From Liopterus haemorrhoidalis (Eukaryota; Arthropoda; Insecta; Coleoptera; Dytiscidae): a stretch of 64,000 nt of DNA. The position numbers and the translations under genes are program-made. The stretch lies in the NCBI GenBank assembly GCA_963971575.1, contig OZ020616.1:11703934-11767933 (forward strand). Reading direction: 5' to 3'. Under the pieces are notes generated by a model. That model worked only from the letters and a program-made list of their open reading frames with translations, did not search any database and was not told where the DNA came from. Below, one piece after another: positions 11,714 to 23,044 of the stretch (positions within the stretch are counted from its first letter, which is position 1; each line of letters starts with the position of its first letter).

Positions 11714-11975
11714 AAGCCTGTGGACGCAAGCAGCATGTACAAATCGTTTGTACATGCTGTTTAACCGCTAAGGTAGGGTATGAACGTGAGTTCAACTCCT
11801 GCTTATATCAAATAATTTGTGTAAAAAATATTTATAAAAATTACAATTTCTGCTTGCCGTTCGCAACCAGCTATAAACTGTAGGTGCCTTTCTGTGTATT
11901 ACTCCTAAATGTACAGAGATTGAAAATATGGTTACAAAACCAGGAAACAAGAGGCCTAGGCTCACTTCGGGCTTT
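11714..11975 (+). mobile_element. tRNA-derived-like SINE, copy 2
   Basis: Homologous to 5255-5575 over its length. It carries a B-box-like GAGTTCAACTCC and a near-perfect palindrome GCATGTACAAA-TCG-TTTGTACATGC at its start. It joins a reverse transcriptase fragment at its 3' side. Confidence 0.6.
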
Positions 11976-11982
11976 TCGATAC

Positions 11983-12240
11983 GTATATTTAGATGTTGAG
12001 GGCCTATTACTATACTAAGTTTCAAACCTATCAAAAAAGCCTGTGAGATCAGTTTGTTTACTTTAATTACCATGTTCTCGTAAGTATGGGAAAGTAGACA
12101 GATATCTTGTGCGTAATCTATGTCGTCGAGACGACTTTTGAAGGTCCATATTGGTTTATAAGGTTCTACATTGATTTTCCCATTTCCCATCGAGAAACGG
12201 GTTGAATAGTAGAGGAGAGAGCAGGCAACCTTGTTACCTA
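11983..12240 (-). pseudogene. Non-LTR reverse transcriptase fragment with damaged catalytic motif
   Basis: The minus strand reads TFKSRLDDIDYAQDICLLSH followed by TYENMVIKVNKLISQAFLIG, the catalytic YADD region and following helix of a reverse transcriptase, with YADD changed to YAQD. A GCLLSPLLF-like palm motif lies just upstream in another frame. Dead fragment. Confidence 0.75.
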
Positions 12241-12353
12241 AAAGTCATACCAAAAGTAATACACATTGATATGAACCAGAATATTGCGTTTGAAATTTAT
12301 GTTGCATCAAGATTTTTTTGTATATCAGATTTATTTTAAAATGAAAGCTCTTA

Positions 12354-12911
12354 TAGACCGGGAGCTCATGACAGTTTTGGTCTCCGATTTCATACAGCAT
12401 GCCTTTTGGAGGAGAGAATATTTACCCTGTGACAACAAAAAAGGGATGGTACTAAACCCCTGCACGCTTTCCGGTCATAGGGAAAATTGCATTTCCATTT
12501 AAACACAAAATTTTTGTGCTTTTCTCTGATTTAATATTACTTGCCCTTTTGTCAAAAGAAAGTTATAACAAATTTAAATATATGCATGCGATTCGGAGGG
12601 TCCCAAAGGGCTCAAACGGTCATGTGATCTTGTAATAAAAAAATATGATTTTCCGCGTTTTCATACAGCATGCCTATAATTAAAAGACTTTAAATTTGTT
12701 ATAACTTTCTATTGACAAAAGGGCAAGCAATATTAAATCAGAGAAAAACACAAAAATTTTGTGCAAGTGGAATTGCAATTTTCCCTATGACCGGAAAGCG
12801 TGCAGGGGTTTAGTACCATCCCTTTTTTGTTGTCACCCGGTAAATATTCTCTCCTCCAAAAGGCATGCTGTATGAAATCGGAGACCAAAAATGTCATGAG
12901 CTCCCGGTCTA
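12354..12911. repeat. Long inverted repeat (foldback hairpin): arms about 225 bp, loop 110 bp
   Basis: Left arm 12354-12578 and right arm 12689-12911 are reverse complements with about ten differences by eye (roughly 95% identity). The arms start TAGACCGGGAGCTCATGACA. The 110-bp loop (12579-12688) carries TTTCATACAGCATGCCT, a motif also present in both arms. A transcript across it would form a long stem. No transposase, target duplication or second copy is visible in the window. Could be a foldback element or a source of small RNAs. Confidence 0.9.
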
Positions 12912-13562
12912 TTAATGCTTAATGGACGAAAAGTTATTTTCAAAATATTTTTTTGCCAAAACTTGACTCATCCGAGCATCAATTATTACAAATTATTGGA
13001 TTTTGGCTATACGGTCCTCACAGTGAATGATTCAGATAAAATTGAATCTAACTAATCTAACTTCAAAAAACTATTACCCATACAAGATTAGATATCATAT
13101 GAAGCTTCTATTTACTACTCTTGATGTGTGCAAGTCCCCTTCTCCGGGCTTCGATACAGAAGTATACTTTAGCAAATCCAATTCCCACTTTAACAATAGG
13201 AAGAAAGAGATCCATTATTTACACTCTGACCCTTGAATGCACCCGCCGCATCATCCACTGAGCGAACTGAGAAATAAACTGACTTACACCAATACACGAT
13301 ACATACAGATAGAAAGATTCAAATATAATAAAATACTGATATTAAGTAGTAACTTTATTTCGAGCTTTCGTGACTCTTTGAAAATAAATCATTTTACATA
13401 CAGATAAGATGCAGATGATGCCGCATGGAACACGTCTTCCTGGAGACGATAGTATAAAAAAAGTTGAAATATAATTAATATTAAAACAGAATTTATTATG
13501 CATGCAAATCGGAAATCAAATCTAAGCCAATAAAATATAATTTGCGAGTTCAATAATACAAG
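12912..13562. other. No recognisable feature
   Basis: AT-rich spacer between the hairpin and the transposase element; small ORFs only. Confidence 0.35.
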
Positions 13563-14815
13563 GTGTCTCAAAAGAAATTTTATATTTATTTAGCTTACTG
13601 CGTGAACGCAACGTATCCGAGGGGCGCGGGGGTTATGTCAATCGGTAGCCTGGCTCTTGAGAATTCAATCGCTATAGAGCGTTTCTCGGGAGCAGACCGC
13701 GCGTTATGCGTGCGAGAGTTTTACAAAAACGGTGATTCGGCGACTGTATCGCGTAGAAAATTCTGCAGTATTCGAGGTTTTCGCCACTTAAATGATGCGC
13801 CAAGCACTCCTCTCATTCGACATTGGGTTAAAAAGTTTGAAGAGACTGGTACAACGCTGGATAAATCAAAATCCGGGCGACTTAGGTCATCAAGAACGGT
13901 AGAAAACGTGGAGAATGTTAATCAGTCTGTTCGTGACGACCCGAACCTTTCAATTCGGAAGCGCGCAAGTGCTTTAAATGTGCATAGATCATCGTTACAT
14001 CACATTATGCACAAAGACCTAAAGCTGCACCCCTACAAAATTCAATTGGTGCAAGAATTAAAGCCCCAAGATGCCAGTCAGAGGCTTAATTTCGTAAATC
14101 AGGTGATTGAGCGATTTTCAACGTTTACCAACATTTTGTTCTCGGATGAAGCTCATTTTCATCTTAATGGCCACGTAAATAAGCAGAACTGCCGCTACTG
14201 GAGTGCAACGAATCCGAAACGCAAACATCAGAAACCCCTACATTCGCCTAAAGTGACCGTATGGGCTGCGATGTCGGCGCGAGGAATTATCGGCCCTTAC
14301 TTTTTTGAAGACGAAAGGGGGCGTGCAGTTACAGTGAATTCAGAGCGTTATGTGGAGATGTTAGACAACTTCTTGGTACCTGAACTGCAAAACTTTCCTG
14401 GCTATAACCAAAGAACATGGTTCCAACAGGACGGAGCAACTTCACACACGTCCAATATGTCTCTGCCACGTGTTCGTGAAATTTGCTCAGGCAAATTGAT
14501 CTCCCGGAGAGGTGACATAAATTGGCCTCCACGCAGTCCAGATTTAACCCCTATGGACTTTTTCCTATGGGGTTATCTTAAATCTAAAGTTTACGCCAAT
14601 AAACCGACTTCACTGGCGCATTTGAAAGAACATATCCGTCACGAAATGGAAGCCATCCCTGAGTCCACCTGCCGAGACGTCATAAGTAATTTTACTGTTC
14701 GATTAAATGAGTGCCGAGAACGCGAGGGTCTACATTTAGACGATATAATTTTTAAGAAATAAATCCCCAAAAAGTGTATTTTAATAATTAATATACATTT
14801 TTTCTATATACGGCT
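13563..14815 (+). mobile_element. rosa-type (DD41D) mariner element
   Basis: The transposase gene is preceded by GGTGTCTCAAAAGAAATTTT and followed by AT-rich DNA ending near TATACGGCTTAC. I could not pair these as clean inverted repeats, so the boundaries are approximate and the right end may be lost. Confidence 0.6.
13635..14762 (+). CDS. Mariner transposase, DD41D (rosa-like) family, uninterrupted
   Basis: A 375-codon frame from the Met of MSIGSLALENSIAI; the frame is open 24 codons further upstream, but those lie in presumed terminal DNA. The N-terminal HTH is at residues 21-90 (DRALCVREFYKNGDSATVSR ... LIRHWVKKFEETG) and a second HTH at about 95-130. The RNase H-like catalytic triad is visible: D171 in LFSDEAHFHLNGH, D266 in WFQQDGATSHT and D308 in PRSPDLTPMDFFLWGYLKSK. 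There are 41 residues between the last two, the DD41D spacing of rosa-type mariners. The C-terminus ends GLHLDDIIFKK. No stop, frameshift or missing catalytic residue is seen, unlike every other transposase in the window, which suggests a recent insertion. Confidence 0.93.
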   Translation: MSIGSLALENSIAIERFSGADRALCVREFYKNGDSATVSRRKFCSIRGFRHLNDAPSTPLIRHWVKKFEETGTTLDKSKSGRLRSSRTVENVENVNQSVRDDPNLSIRKRASALNVHRSSLHHIMHKDLKLHPYKIQLVQELKPQDASQRLNFVNQVIERFSTFTNILFSDEAHFHLNGHVNKQNCRYWSATNPKRKHQKPLHSPKVTVWAAMSARGIIGPYFFEDERGRAVTVNSERYVEMLDNFLVPELQNFPGYNQRTWFQQDGATSHTSNMSLPRVREICSGKLISRRGDINWPPRSPDLTPMDFFLWGYLKSKVYANKPTSLAHLKEHIRHEMEAIPESTCRDVISNFTVRLNECREREGLHLDDIIFKK

Positions 14816-14888
14816 TACTTTTTTTTTTAATCGATCCACTACATGTATAATTGTACATGTAATTAAATGTTTTAATCGTACATGTAAA

Positions 14889-15350
14889 TTATCAGGTTTG
14901 TTTCGTCAGAGCAAAGTCTGTCAAGTGTTATCTTGACGGACTCGCTGAGCGCTCTGAACAGTATCCAAGATCCAGATCCAGTGCATCCTCTTGTACTAAA
15001 GATTCGGTTGCTACTCCACAATCTGAATGCTCAGAATGTGAGGGTAGAGCTGTTTTGGATACCGGGACATGTTGGTATTAAAGGCAACGAAGCGGCTTTT
15101 GCAGCTGCAAAAGCCGCCTCCCACAGACCTATGATTGATGTGAGTTTCATTTTTCCAGATGACGCAAAGAGTCATCTGAAACATCTGGTTTTAGAAATGT
15201 GGCAACATGAGTGGAGCCGCACACATAACGTGAAGTTGCAACAGATTAAGGGAGACGTTAAACCATGAGGTTCTTCCTGCAGGATTAAACGCAGGGAGGA
15301 AACCGCCATCACACGCCTCCGTATAGGCCACTGTTGGTGGACCATATGTT
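14889..15350 (+). pseudogene. I-type non-LTR element fragment, RNase H domain
   Basis: The frame gives ILTDSLSALNSIQDPDP, VRVELFWIPGHVGIKGNEAA and, after a stop/frame change near 15268, RREETAITRLRIGHCWWT. These are the RNase H domain (DSLSAL and WIPGHxGIxGNE motifs) and the following RLRIGH motif of I-clade LINEs. Broken by stops; no reverse transcriptase precedes it. Confidence 0.85.
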
Positions 15351-15619
15351 ATATTATGATCTTGTAGATATAGAATCAATGGTAATTTGCTGATGCTACG
15401 CTGGAAAGTAAGGAGGATGAGGAAGAATTTCGTAGCCAAGCTGATTTTAACTTTCTGTCTGGTCTTAAGCGCGTGGAGGAGGCAAATAATTTTATGGCTG
15501 TTAAAAATTTATGTATATTTTTGTAGTGGATTATGCTATGAGTAAGGCTTTGAAGCCATACTACTGGTTTACTAGATACATAGATCGTAGCATATTAAAA
15601 GCTTATTGTGCTTCCACTA

Positions 15620-15775
15620 TTTTTCTGTTTATATTCCTTTGACTTCCGCCTTTTTGTCCAAGATGCACCTTAAATTATCAATTTATTCAATATCATTATC
15701 GTTTGCAACAATTCGTCTTATGCGGCACAAATAGCCATCGTTGCTGTACGCCAAAAAATATTTCAAACTCTTCAA
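15620..15775 (+). mobile_element. Non-LTR 3' end with conserved stem-loop, copy 1
   Basis: Carries GCGGCACAAATAGCCATCGT followed by TGCTGTACGCC and an A/T tail. The same hairpin (GGCGCA ... TGCGCC) recurs at 20766-20792 and 28566-28594. Confidence 0.6.
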
Positions 15776-16679
15776 ATTCTTCTTGTGCTGTTTTCAGAAA
15801 TGGTTTTTGATTAGTTTTTGTTGCAAATGAGATTGATAAATATAGTAGAATATATTGTCTACAATTTAACTTTTTAATAATTACTAATTGATATGGATTC
15901 TATATCTCTGTCCATATATATCTACTCTCCATATTCATATCCATACTCTATACTTAGACATACATAAATCATCAACGAACTCTAGGTCTTCAAGCTTTCC
16001 TTTAAGATTTTTTTCCAAATTTGTTTTACTATAATGTTGGATAGTAAAAATCAGTGATGCTGTTCCGGTCCTGTAAAAGGCGGTTCGGAATCGAGTCAGT
16101 AACTTTGGAGTGAAGTGTCACAGTCCGGGCCCGGAGTCGACAAGAACAATGGCTGTGACTCCGGCATCGCCGCATTGCAGCAATACGAACGCGGCTTTTT
16201 CTCACTACCCACATAACAAACACCTAATTTATTTCACACAAAAAAAATGTATCAGCATTTTTTTAAAGACGATTACTACTTTGGATTCTGTAGATTAAGA
16301 GTTAGAAAGATCGTGGAAGGTTAGTTTCAAAACAAAGTCTGTAAAATATTAACATCATGTCAGTAGAAATAAAAATCTGAAGACTGTTAAAGGAAGCTGG
16401 AATATATATCATGTTATGAAGAATAAACACAAATAACGAATACTACAAAATATTGTACAGGGAATTGTTAAAGGAGCTCTGGAAGACAAGAGATCTTCTG
16501 ACATGCTAACCTTAGTGCTATCCATTGGATAGTAGCGAGCAAGGTATAGATTTTCATGGTGATGACCCAACGTTCGAAATGGATCAGACAAAAGAAAAAG
16601 AAGTAGTTAAGTTATAAGTTTTGTAATCTTCGATTATAATAATCTTTCCTTCTCTCGTCTTATACCTAACGTTGGATAT
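15776..16679. other. No recognisable feature
   Basis: AT-rich with a GC-richer stretch at 16060-16200 (CGGGCCCGGAGTCGACAAGA and neighbours). No gene recognised. Confidence 0.3.
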
Positions 16680-16935
16680 CATCAAAGTAGTCCGTACCTA
16701 AGTCCAAATCTCAACTGGGAAAAACATGTAGAGGAAATTGTTAACTTATGCGGGACCATCTACTGCATAAGAAATTTAAAAAATAACGTTATTCGATATG
16801 TTCTAATGACAGCATACTACGCCTATTTCATTCAAGAATGACATAAGCCTTATTCGCAAGAGATCATTTTCCACATGTGGCAAGATTATTTAGACTGCAA
16901 AGGCGTGTTGTTAGAATTATTGGTGACATAGCACA
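16680..16935 (+). pseudogene. Jockey-type reverse transcriptase fragment
   Basis: The frame reads SPNLNWEKHVEEIVNLCGTI, YCIRNLKNNVIRYVLMTAYY and AYFIQE, the thumb region of Jockey-type reverse transcriptases (LxWxxHVxxL ... AYYAYFxS). It has a stop and frame changes before a QRRVVRIIG-like motif. Confidence 0.75.
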
Positions 16936-17199
16936 CAGGCAAAACTGTAAATACATTTTTATTAATTAAAACATGCAATAAAAAAAGGTTAAAGAAAAAA
17001 TATCATTTTAAAAATTTCGAATAATATAGTAATTGTGATTTCACATCTATTTTTTCCTTTTGTTGGCTTTAGCTGCTTTGGCTATTAGCCAGGAATAAAT
17101 GAAGAGATTAAGAGTTTTTAAAATACGTTCATAATTTGATATTTTCTGATTTAATACAGTTATAAATAATTTCATAAATATCTAGAGAGTTAGTTGCAA

Positions 17200-17740
17200 G
17201 AAGCGTCTAAATATTGGTAGGTAAGGGAATTTTTTGGACAACTAAATTTTGTATGAAACGATTACGAAAATGAATTGGGCATTCAAACAATAAGTGGTTC
17301 GAATCGCTGACAGACAAATTATCACACTGACACAAAAGAGAAGATCCATATTATTTCTATGCTGATGATATGGAGAAAAAGTGTGATTAAATCTAAGCCG
17401 GATAAACGTGCATATAAAAGATCTGCTTTGATGAGAAGAAAACCAAAGCTTTCTAGAAAGGAGGTGTTGAATTTGACCATAGTATGATCATTTGAACTGT
17501 AGAGAATCTATGTATTCTTGTTGCCATAGGTTGTATATGGCAGATTTGAAGATTGACATAATCTCATTACTGTTTAGAGGAATATTTAACAGGGAGCGAT
17601 TTACAGCTGCTTCTTTGGCTAGAAGATTGACTTCAATGTTGTACTAAAAATCTGAGTGGCCTTTTATCCAGTATATTTTTACAGATCTCACATGTATTGG
17701 TTCTAACAGTATTGTATTCGAATTTTTTATAATATATTAA
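17200..17740 (-). pseudogene. I-type non-LTR element, RNase H fragment
   Basis: The minus strand reads IYWIKGHSDFQYNIEVNLLA followed by KEAAVNRSLLNIPLN, then IYNLWQQEYIDS. WIKGHSD...N...LAKEA is the RNase H signature of I-clade elements. Decayed by stops further on. Confidence 0.75.
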
Positions 17741-17814
17741 AAAATGATTTTCCCAAAACAGACGCAGTAGCTTTTAGTTTATATACCAACGACACAACCT
17801 GTCGTTTTCAAACA

Positions 17815-17935
17815 ATTTAAAATCAATTAGAGAAGGCCGTACAGAAAATAATAAAATTATAAAAGTGAAAAATCAAAATTAATGAAGATAAAACTGAATC
17901 CATAATCATCATTAAGAGAAGATGTGTTTACTTTT
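17815..17935 (+). pseudogene. Jockey-type reverse transcriptase scrap
   Basis: LEKAVQKIIKL and, after two stops, KIKINEDKTESIIIIKRRCV resemble the LxxWxxxWxIKINxxKTxxIxF motif of Jockey reverse transcriptases. Confidence 0.6.
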
Positions 17936-17979
17936 ATTATTTTATATTTTTTAATATAATTTAAAAAAAAAATATGCCG

Positions 17980-18670
17980 GCCACACGTGCGACCTGCCTA
18001 CCGAGCCTCTCCCAGTAACCCGCTATCCCAGTCCGTCTGTGGGGAGCTACGATATATAAAATATGAAATGTCCCGGTTGGCTGATTTATTTATTTCATTT
18101 GTACTTACTCTGTACATCCCTCACATTATGGGTTCCAAGACTTGCGAGCGGATCAAGTCTGGACCCCCCCCTTATTAGTCCGCTAGCTGGTTGCTATGAT
18201 TCTTGGAAGGATTTAAAGGTTGTTCAATTAAACTCAACATTTTAACTAGCCTACTTTAATTACGATTACGGTTTAAATATTTACACTAATTACAATAGAC
18301 TTACAATTACGTCGATACAGCTAAATCCAAATGAGACACACATTCGCACACACTAGACACACTTTACACCAAACACTAATTTAACCACTACATGTTTCTA
18401 AATATTGTCTCTCCACTTTTTAGCTGGTCACTACACTAACGTTCATACGGAATTACATTGTTACTTTATTTCGACTCGCCCAAACACTCTAAATGTCTCT
18501 AACCAATGTCTCTAACCAACTCCAAAACATGGTCTTAACCATACGACGGGTCAAAATCCTCTACTGTTAACATCTTAACGTTATGATGGTTTAACATCAA
18601 CTCCCTTTAAAACATGACGGCTCTAAAATGCTTACATCGCCTAACTGTTAAATGTCATTTCCCACCTCTT
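17980..18670 (-). mobile_element. Possible LTR or untranslated region of a retroelement
   Basis: A block of distinct composition. On the minus strand it shows AATAAAGTAACAATG and a later TATATA-containing stretch before GC-rich CCCACAGACGGACTGGGATA. No coding domain, no clear TG/CA ends and no target duplication were found, so this is a weak call. Confidence 0.3.
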
Positions 18671-20129
18671 GATTATCTGTCTTATACTATCTTAAATTCA
18701 TAATTTATTGGTGATAACTCAGATAAATATCCCATTAGAAAATAGCCAAATCATAATATTTATATCTCAGACAAAAATTAATTATTATTTATGTGCTTAT
18801 GGTTGACGTATATTTTTTTAACACAATAATTTACGATTCACTTTTCATGTTACATTGACAAAAGTGTCAAGTTGCAATAATAAACAATCTACCGTTATCT
18901 TAAATGCCGTTTCTAAGCAATAGATTATTTTTGTATCGTTTAACAGATTAAATATTTTACTCTAATTGAATGATTATAATGAATTTATTTATGAAATTTT
19001 ATTTATGAAATAATTATTACCCTTACACGTCACTGTCTCAGTAAATAAATTTTATAAGTATAATATGTATTTTATTGTATTTATATGTTTTATACAGCAC
19101 ATCATATATCTTGAATTATTAAGCATACCTATTAATAACTTAATCTTTTTTGTGGATCTGTCAATTTTCTTAAATTGGTGAAAGTCTGCGGACCGTCATT
19201 TAAAAAACAGTTGCTGATGATGTTTAGTAGACATTATTCGACATCTTTAGATTTTTGTCGATAGACACAAATCTATCATTCAAGAGCATTTTCTTTTTTT
19301 ATTTTTTACAACAGAAAATCAGCAAAAAATTTATGCTTTACTCAAGTTTTTTTAAACAAACAAAGCTGACCCTTTTTTAAGACTGAGTTAACAAAAAAAT
19401 CTTTCATATTAACATTTAAGCGTGCATGGGCAGAGGAACGTTTATACAAATTATTATTTTATTCAAGCGGAATTTGCTCGGTCTCCGGCGGCAATTAGCC
19501 ACCGAGTTGAAAGTGTATTTTTTTCAACTGAAGCGACTGTCCACGTGAATTTTTCATTGGGAGCTGTTATGACGGCTCCAACTGTAGAGGAATGGACACT
19601 GTTAATTCATGATTGTCATTTGAGGGAAAAAAAATACATAAACTTTGTCTGGGCTTGACGTCAAAAAAGATATTTTCCGATGGTCAACACAAACTAAACT
19701 AAACTATTAAACATGTATCTTAGAGAATGGTAGAAGAGAAAAACATGAAACTAATATATTGCATAGTTGACAGGTATTTGGTGCTATTCGAATATAGAAC
19801 ATTTTCTACAGACGTGAATTTCTAATGATCATGTCGATTCGTCCTTTGATGTAGCATCATTGAAGCTTTGAAAATGGTTAATGCAGAAATTGCAGTTAGC
19901 ACGAAGGATTAAAAATATTTCTGAAACTTTACCGTTACATTTAAGAACTTGTTAAATAATATAAATAAAATAATAAGTTCCCAACGCCTAGATAGGCGCG
20001 TAGGGACAGAGAAGGTAAGCTCTCCGTTACCAAGAACCTGTTACCAATGCGAAAATTCGTGGCGCAAACCTGTTTTGTTGGAAGACGAAAGAATTCAAAA
20101 ATACAAAAACAAAAATATATTTTGAATAT
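18671..20129. other. No recognisable feature
   Basis: AT-rich, with a short 78-codon ORF at 19422-19658 of unknown nature. Bases 19979-20010 (GTTCCCAACGCCTAGATAGG) recur as the complement at 63881-63902, so at least part of it is repetitive. Confidence 0.3.
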
Positions 20130-20835
20130 CAGAATGTTGGTAGACCCACGATTACCTTGTTAGAGTTTAAGAACCTCCTATTTGTGAGACATGTCACACA
20201 GATTTGAATGTATTACAAATATTAATCCAGTGCGGGCAGTCCGAAGATATCACGAAGAGGCTAGGTCTATGCTAGGGTCTGTCAGTTGCTTTAGGTGACG
20301 ACAGGGTACTCATGGACAGCCTGATAGGGAATCGAACTTTTTATGTGTGAAATCTTGTACCTTATTTTATTTTGTTTTATTATTTTCTGTAATAACCGAT
20401 AGTAACTGGCCCTTTTACAGCCTCTTACCATGCGATGATCTGTCAGTTGCCCTAGGTGACAACAGGGTGCTCATGGACAGCCTAATACTCTTCCTGAGGG
20501 CATTGAACTTTTTAGTTCTGAAATCTTGCACCTTATTTTAATGTGTTTTATTACATTCTGCAATACTCGATAGTAACTGGTCCTTTTATAGCCTCTGACC
20601 ATCACCCTCCGTCTGTTTCGCTTTTATTTTCATTTATTTATTTGTCCCTGTAATATGTGTTTTATTGTGTACATGTTCAGAAGTATATTTATTTATTGTT
20701 TTATTTATTCTAATTTATTTAATTTAAATTAATTATATTAAAAGTCATAAAGATGAGCTGTGTTAGGCGCAAATAGCCATCGTTGCTTTGCGTAAAAAAT
20801 CTTAACTTACTGAATATCAAAATTCCGAGCGTACT
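20130..20835 (+). mobile_element. I-like non-LTR 3' end with a tandem duplication and terminal stem-loop
   Basis: The 5' part encodes a CETCHTDLNVLQILIQCGQ-like zinc-binding tail of I-clade ORF2. It is followed by two direct copies (about 20277-20437 and 20438-20620) sharing CTGTCAGTTGC, GGTGAC.ACAGGGT.CTCATG, GATAGTAACTGG and CCTTTTA.AGCCTCT. The end carries GGCGCAAATAGCCATCGTTG and an A-rich tail, as at 28.6 kb. Confidence 0.65.
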
Positions 20836-20971
20836 ATTCCGGTTTACATCAAGGGTTTTTTAATTATAATCCATGCTCTGGTAAATATGAAAGAGAACAA
20901 AGAGAAAAAAAATACAATATTTAGTGAAAATCAAATAAAAAAAATTGTTCATTAATCTAGACAGAAAACAA

Positions 20972-20996
20972 CATATATATATATATATATATATAT
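20972..20996. repeat. (AT)n microsatellite
   Basis: 25 bp of alternating AT. Confidence 0.9.
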
Positions 20997-21029
20997 TAAA
21001 ATAAGTCGTTTTGAACTAAATTTTTGACT

Positions 21030-21300
21030 TTGCTCAAAAATTTCTAGCCTATCTACTATTCCGATTCAAGTTTCTTTCAGCTTTTTATGGATATAAGGTG
21101 AGGGACAAATGTTTTTTGAGCCATGTTTGGTGAAAGCAATTTTTTTTTCAAAAATACGATTCTATTCGTTAAAAAGCTTTCGTTTGAAATCTCAGACAAA
21201 TTTAAAAATAAGTATATTTCTATATTTTTGCTTATATATTTCACGACACGTATTTTCGAAGTTTCGATTTTTGTTTTTTGTTTTTCGTGTACAGAGTATC
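21030..21300 (+). repeat. Family B repeat, diverged partial unit
   Basis: ACTATTCCGATTCAAG, CTTTTTATGGATATAAGGTG and GGGACAAATG follow the same order as the better copies at 22.6, 35.2, 35.5, 51.0 and 51.3 kb. Confidence 0.55.
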
Positions 21301-21568
21301 TGTTTATTAAGTTTTACCATTGGGATCTCATAAACTATAAGAAATACAAGGTTGGTTAAACTAGACAAAAGTTACCTTTATTAGGGTACAATTAAATGGT
21401 GTAATTATATCCATTAATTATTTCATTGCTTACTAAATATTAATAAAAAAAACATTATGGTCCGATATTTTTAAACACTGATAACTTTAATCATTTTTAA
21501 TCATTTTTTTTTGTAATACACTTTTAAATTATTTATAAATTTTATTTGTAACATTATATGTAAGTATT

Positions 21569-21769
21569 GTTGATAGATAATGGAATTCGGACCAGTCAGA
21601 AAATAAAACAAATTTATTAACTTCGCTAACGTTTAGATTTTAATTTTAATCTTCATCAGAGCTACAAAGATATATAGAAATATAGAATTATTAAATTGGT
21701 AAGTTTACATGTATAAAATTATAAAATTGTTTTATTTTCTGACTGGTCCGAATCCCATTATCTATCAAC
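21569..21769. mobile_element. TIR MITE, 201 bp
   Basis: Ends GTTGATAGATAATGGAATTC and CCCATTATCTATCAAC are inverted, continuing into GGACCAGTCAGAAAATAAAACAA on both sides. The interior block ACTTCGCTAACGTTT ... CTTCATCAGAGCT also occurs in the hairpin at 54511-54767, so the two loci are relatives. Confidence 0.8.
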
Positions 21770-22015
21770 TATAATTACTAACTTACGGACGTAACTCATC
21801 TAAACAAGATTATATGTAAGTTTTGAGTCATTTAAAAAGTTATTATTGTTTAAAAATGTCACCCAAAACACTTTTTATTAATATCTGGTAAACTATGAAA
21901 TATTTAAAGGATGTAATTGCATCATTAAATAGTATCTTTAAAAGGAAACTTTTGGCTAGTTTAGCCGACATTGTATCTCTTAGCTTATGAGATTCCACTG
22001 GTGAAACTAAAAAAT

Positions 22016-22590
22016 TGATGTGAAGTGTGAATTTTCACACATTTCAGGGTTTTGCAGGTATTTAGTAAGTGAATGATGATTATTTGGGGTGCCAAAACAA
22101 ATTTTATGACAAAATATTTTTTTATGAATTTTAATTCGAATGCCTATTACCATTATTTAAGTTTTTAAAGATGTGCAGTATTTTTTTTTTATATATCAAG
22201 GTTCATTAAGATTTTGAAAATTGCGCCTATGGCTTCCATTGGTTGTTTTTAGTCATAGCTCCTCCCCTTTGATTTCGTGTACATTCAAATATATAATTAA
22301 ATTATAATTTCAACAATTTCCACTGGTTATTAAATTTACGCTATTAAAAATTAAATGCAACAATTGCCAAAATATAATTAAAATTTTGAAAAAATAATTT
22401 AAACAATATAAAAATGCAAAAAATAAATAAAAAATAATATTGTCTCCTCACGTAGGACTCGAACATGAGTCCGATTACGAATTCTTGGACAGAACGCAAG
22501 TATCTTAGCCACAGCACCAAGAAACACGTTACTGTTGAGCGTATTATATAACTATAAGTTGTCAACATTATTAGCAAAAAAACACAAAAA
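22016..22590 (-). mobile_element. Composite repeat containing a tRNA-like SINE module
   Basis: Matches the complement of about 42190-42730 over nearly its whole length. On the minus strand, 22535-22441 reads TTGGTGCTGTGGCTAAGATA then TTGCGTT..., and later TGTTCGAGTCCTACGTGAGG. It has an A box-like TGGCTAAGATACTTGCG and a B box GTTCGAGTCC about 50 nt apart, as in a tRNA gene. The module joins directly to a family B unit. Confidence 0.7.
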
Positions 22591-23006
22591 ATGCTTTTTT
22601 TTCCAAAAACATAATCTGATCAAAAATTCCTGTTGAACTATTCCGGTTCACACCAATGTACATTACTTAGAATTTTTTCAGATTTTTAGTTTAAACCATC
22701 TGGGCTACAGGGTGTGGGACAAAATTTTTTTTGCACAATATTGGCAAAAATCGCTTCAAAATAATTTATTTTGGAAAAATAAAAATTTGATCGTTAATTC
22801 ACGTACCAAGGGCTTTCATTTGATACCCTACTCAGAATTAAAAAAAAATATTTTTTTTTTTCGATGAGCACATATTTGTTTATATTTTTAGGGGGATATG
22901 TTTTTTAGATGTTTTGGTATTTTTCTTATGTGCGGGTCAACGAGTTGTATAAGCATGCCAAATTTCAACTCTCTAGGTTTAGCCGTTCGGCTACAATTTT
23001 TACCGA

Positions 23007-23044
<38 letters not shown>

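Noticed and set aside
14329..14532. Minus-strand ORF inside the DD41D transposase
   Set aside because: Shadow of the real frame; it has no motif of its own.
22441..22535. Functional tRNA gene
   Set aside because: The A and B boxes are present, but the arms do not pair well and the module is repeated inside a larger repeat, so it is SINE-like.
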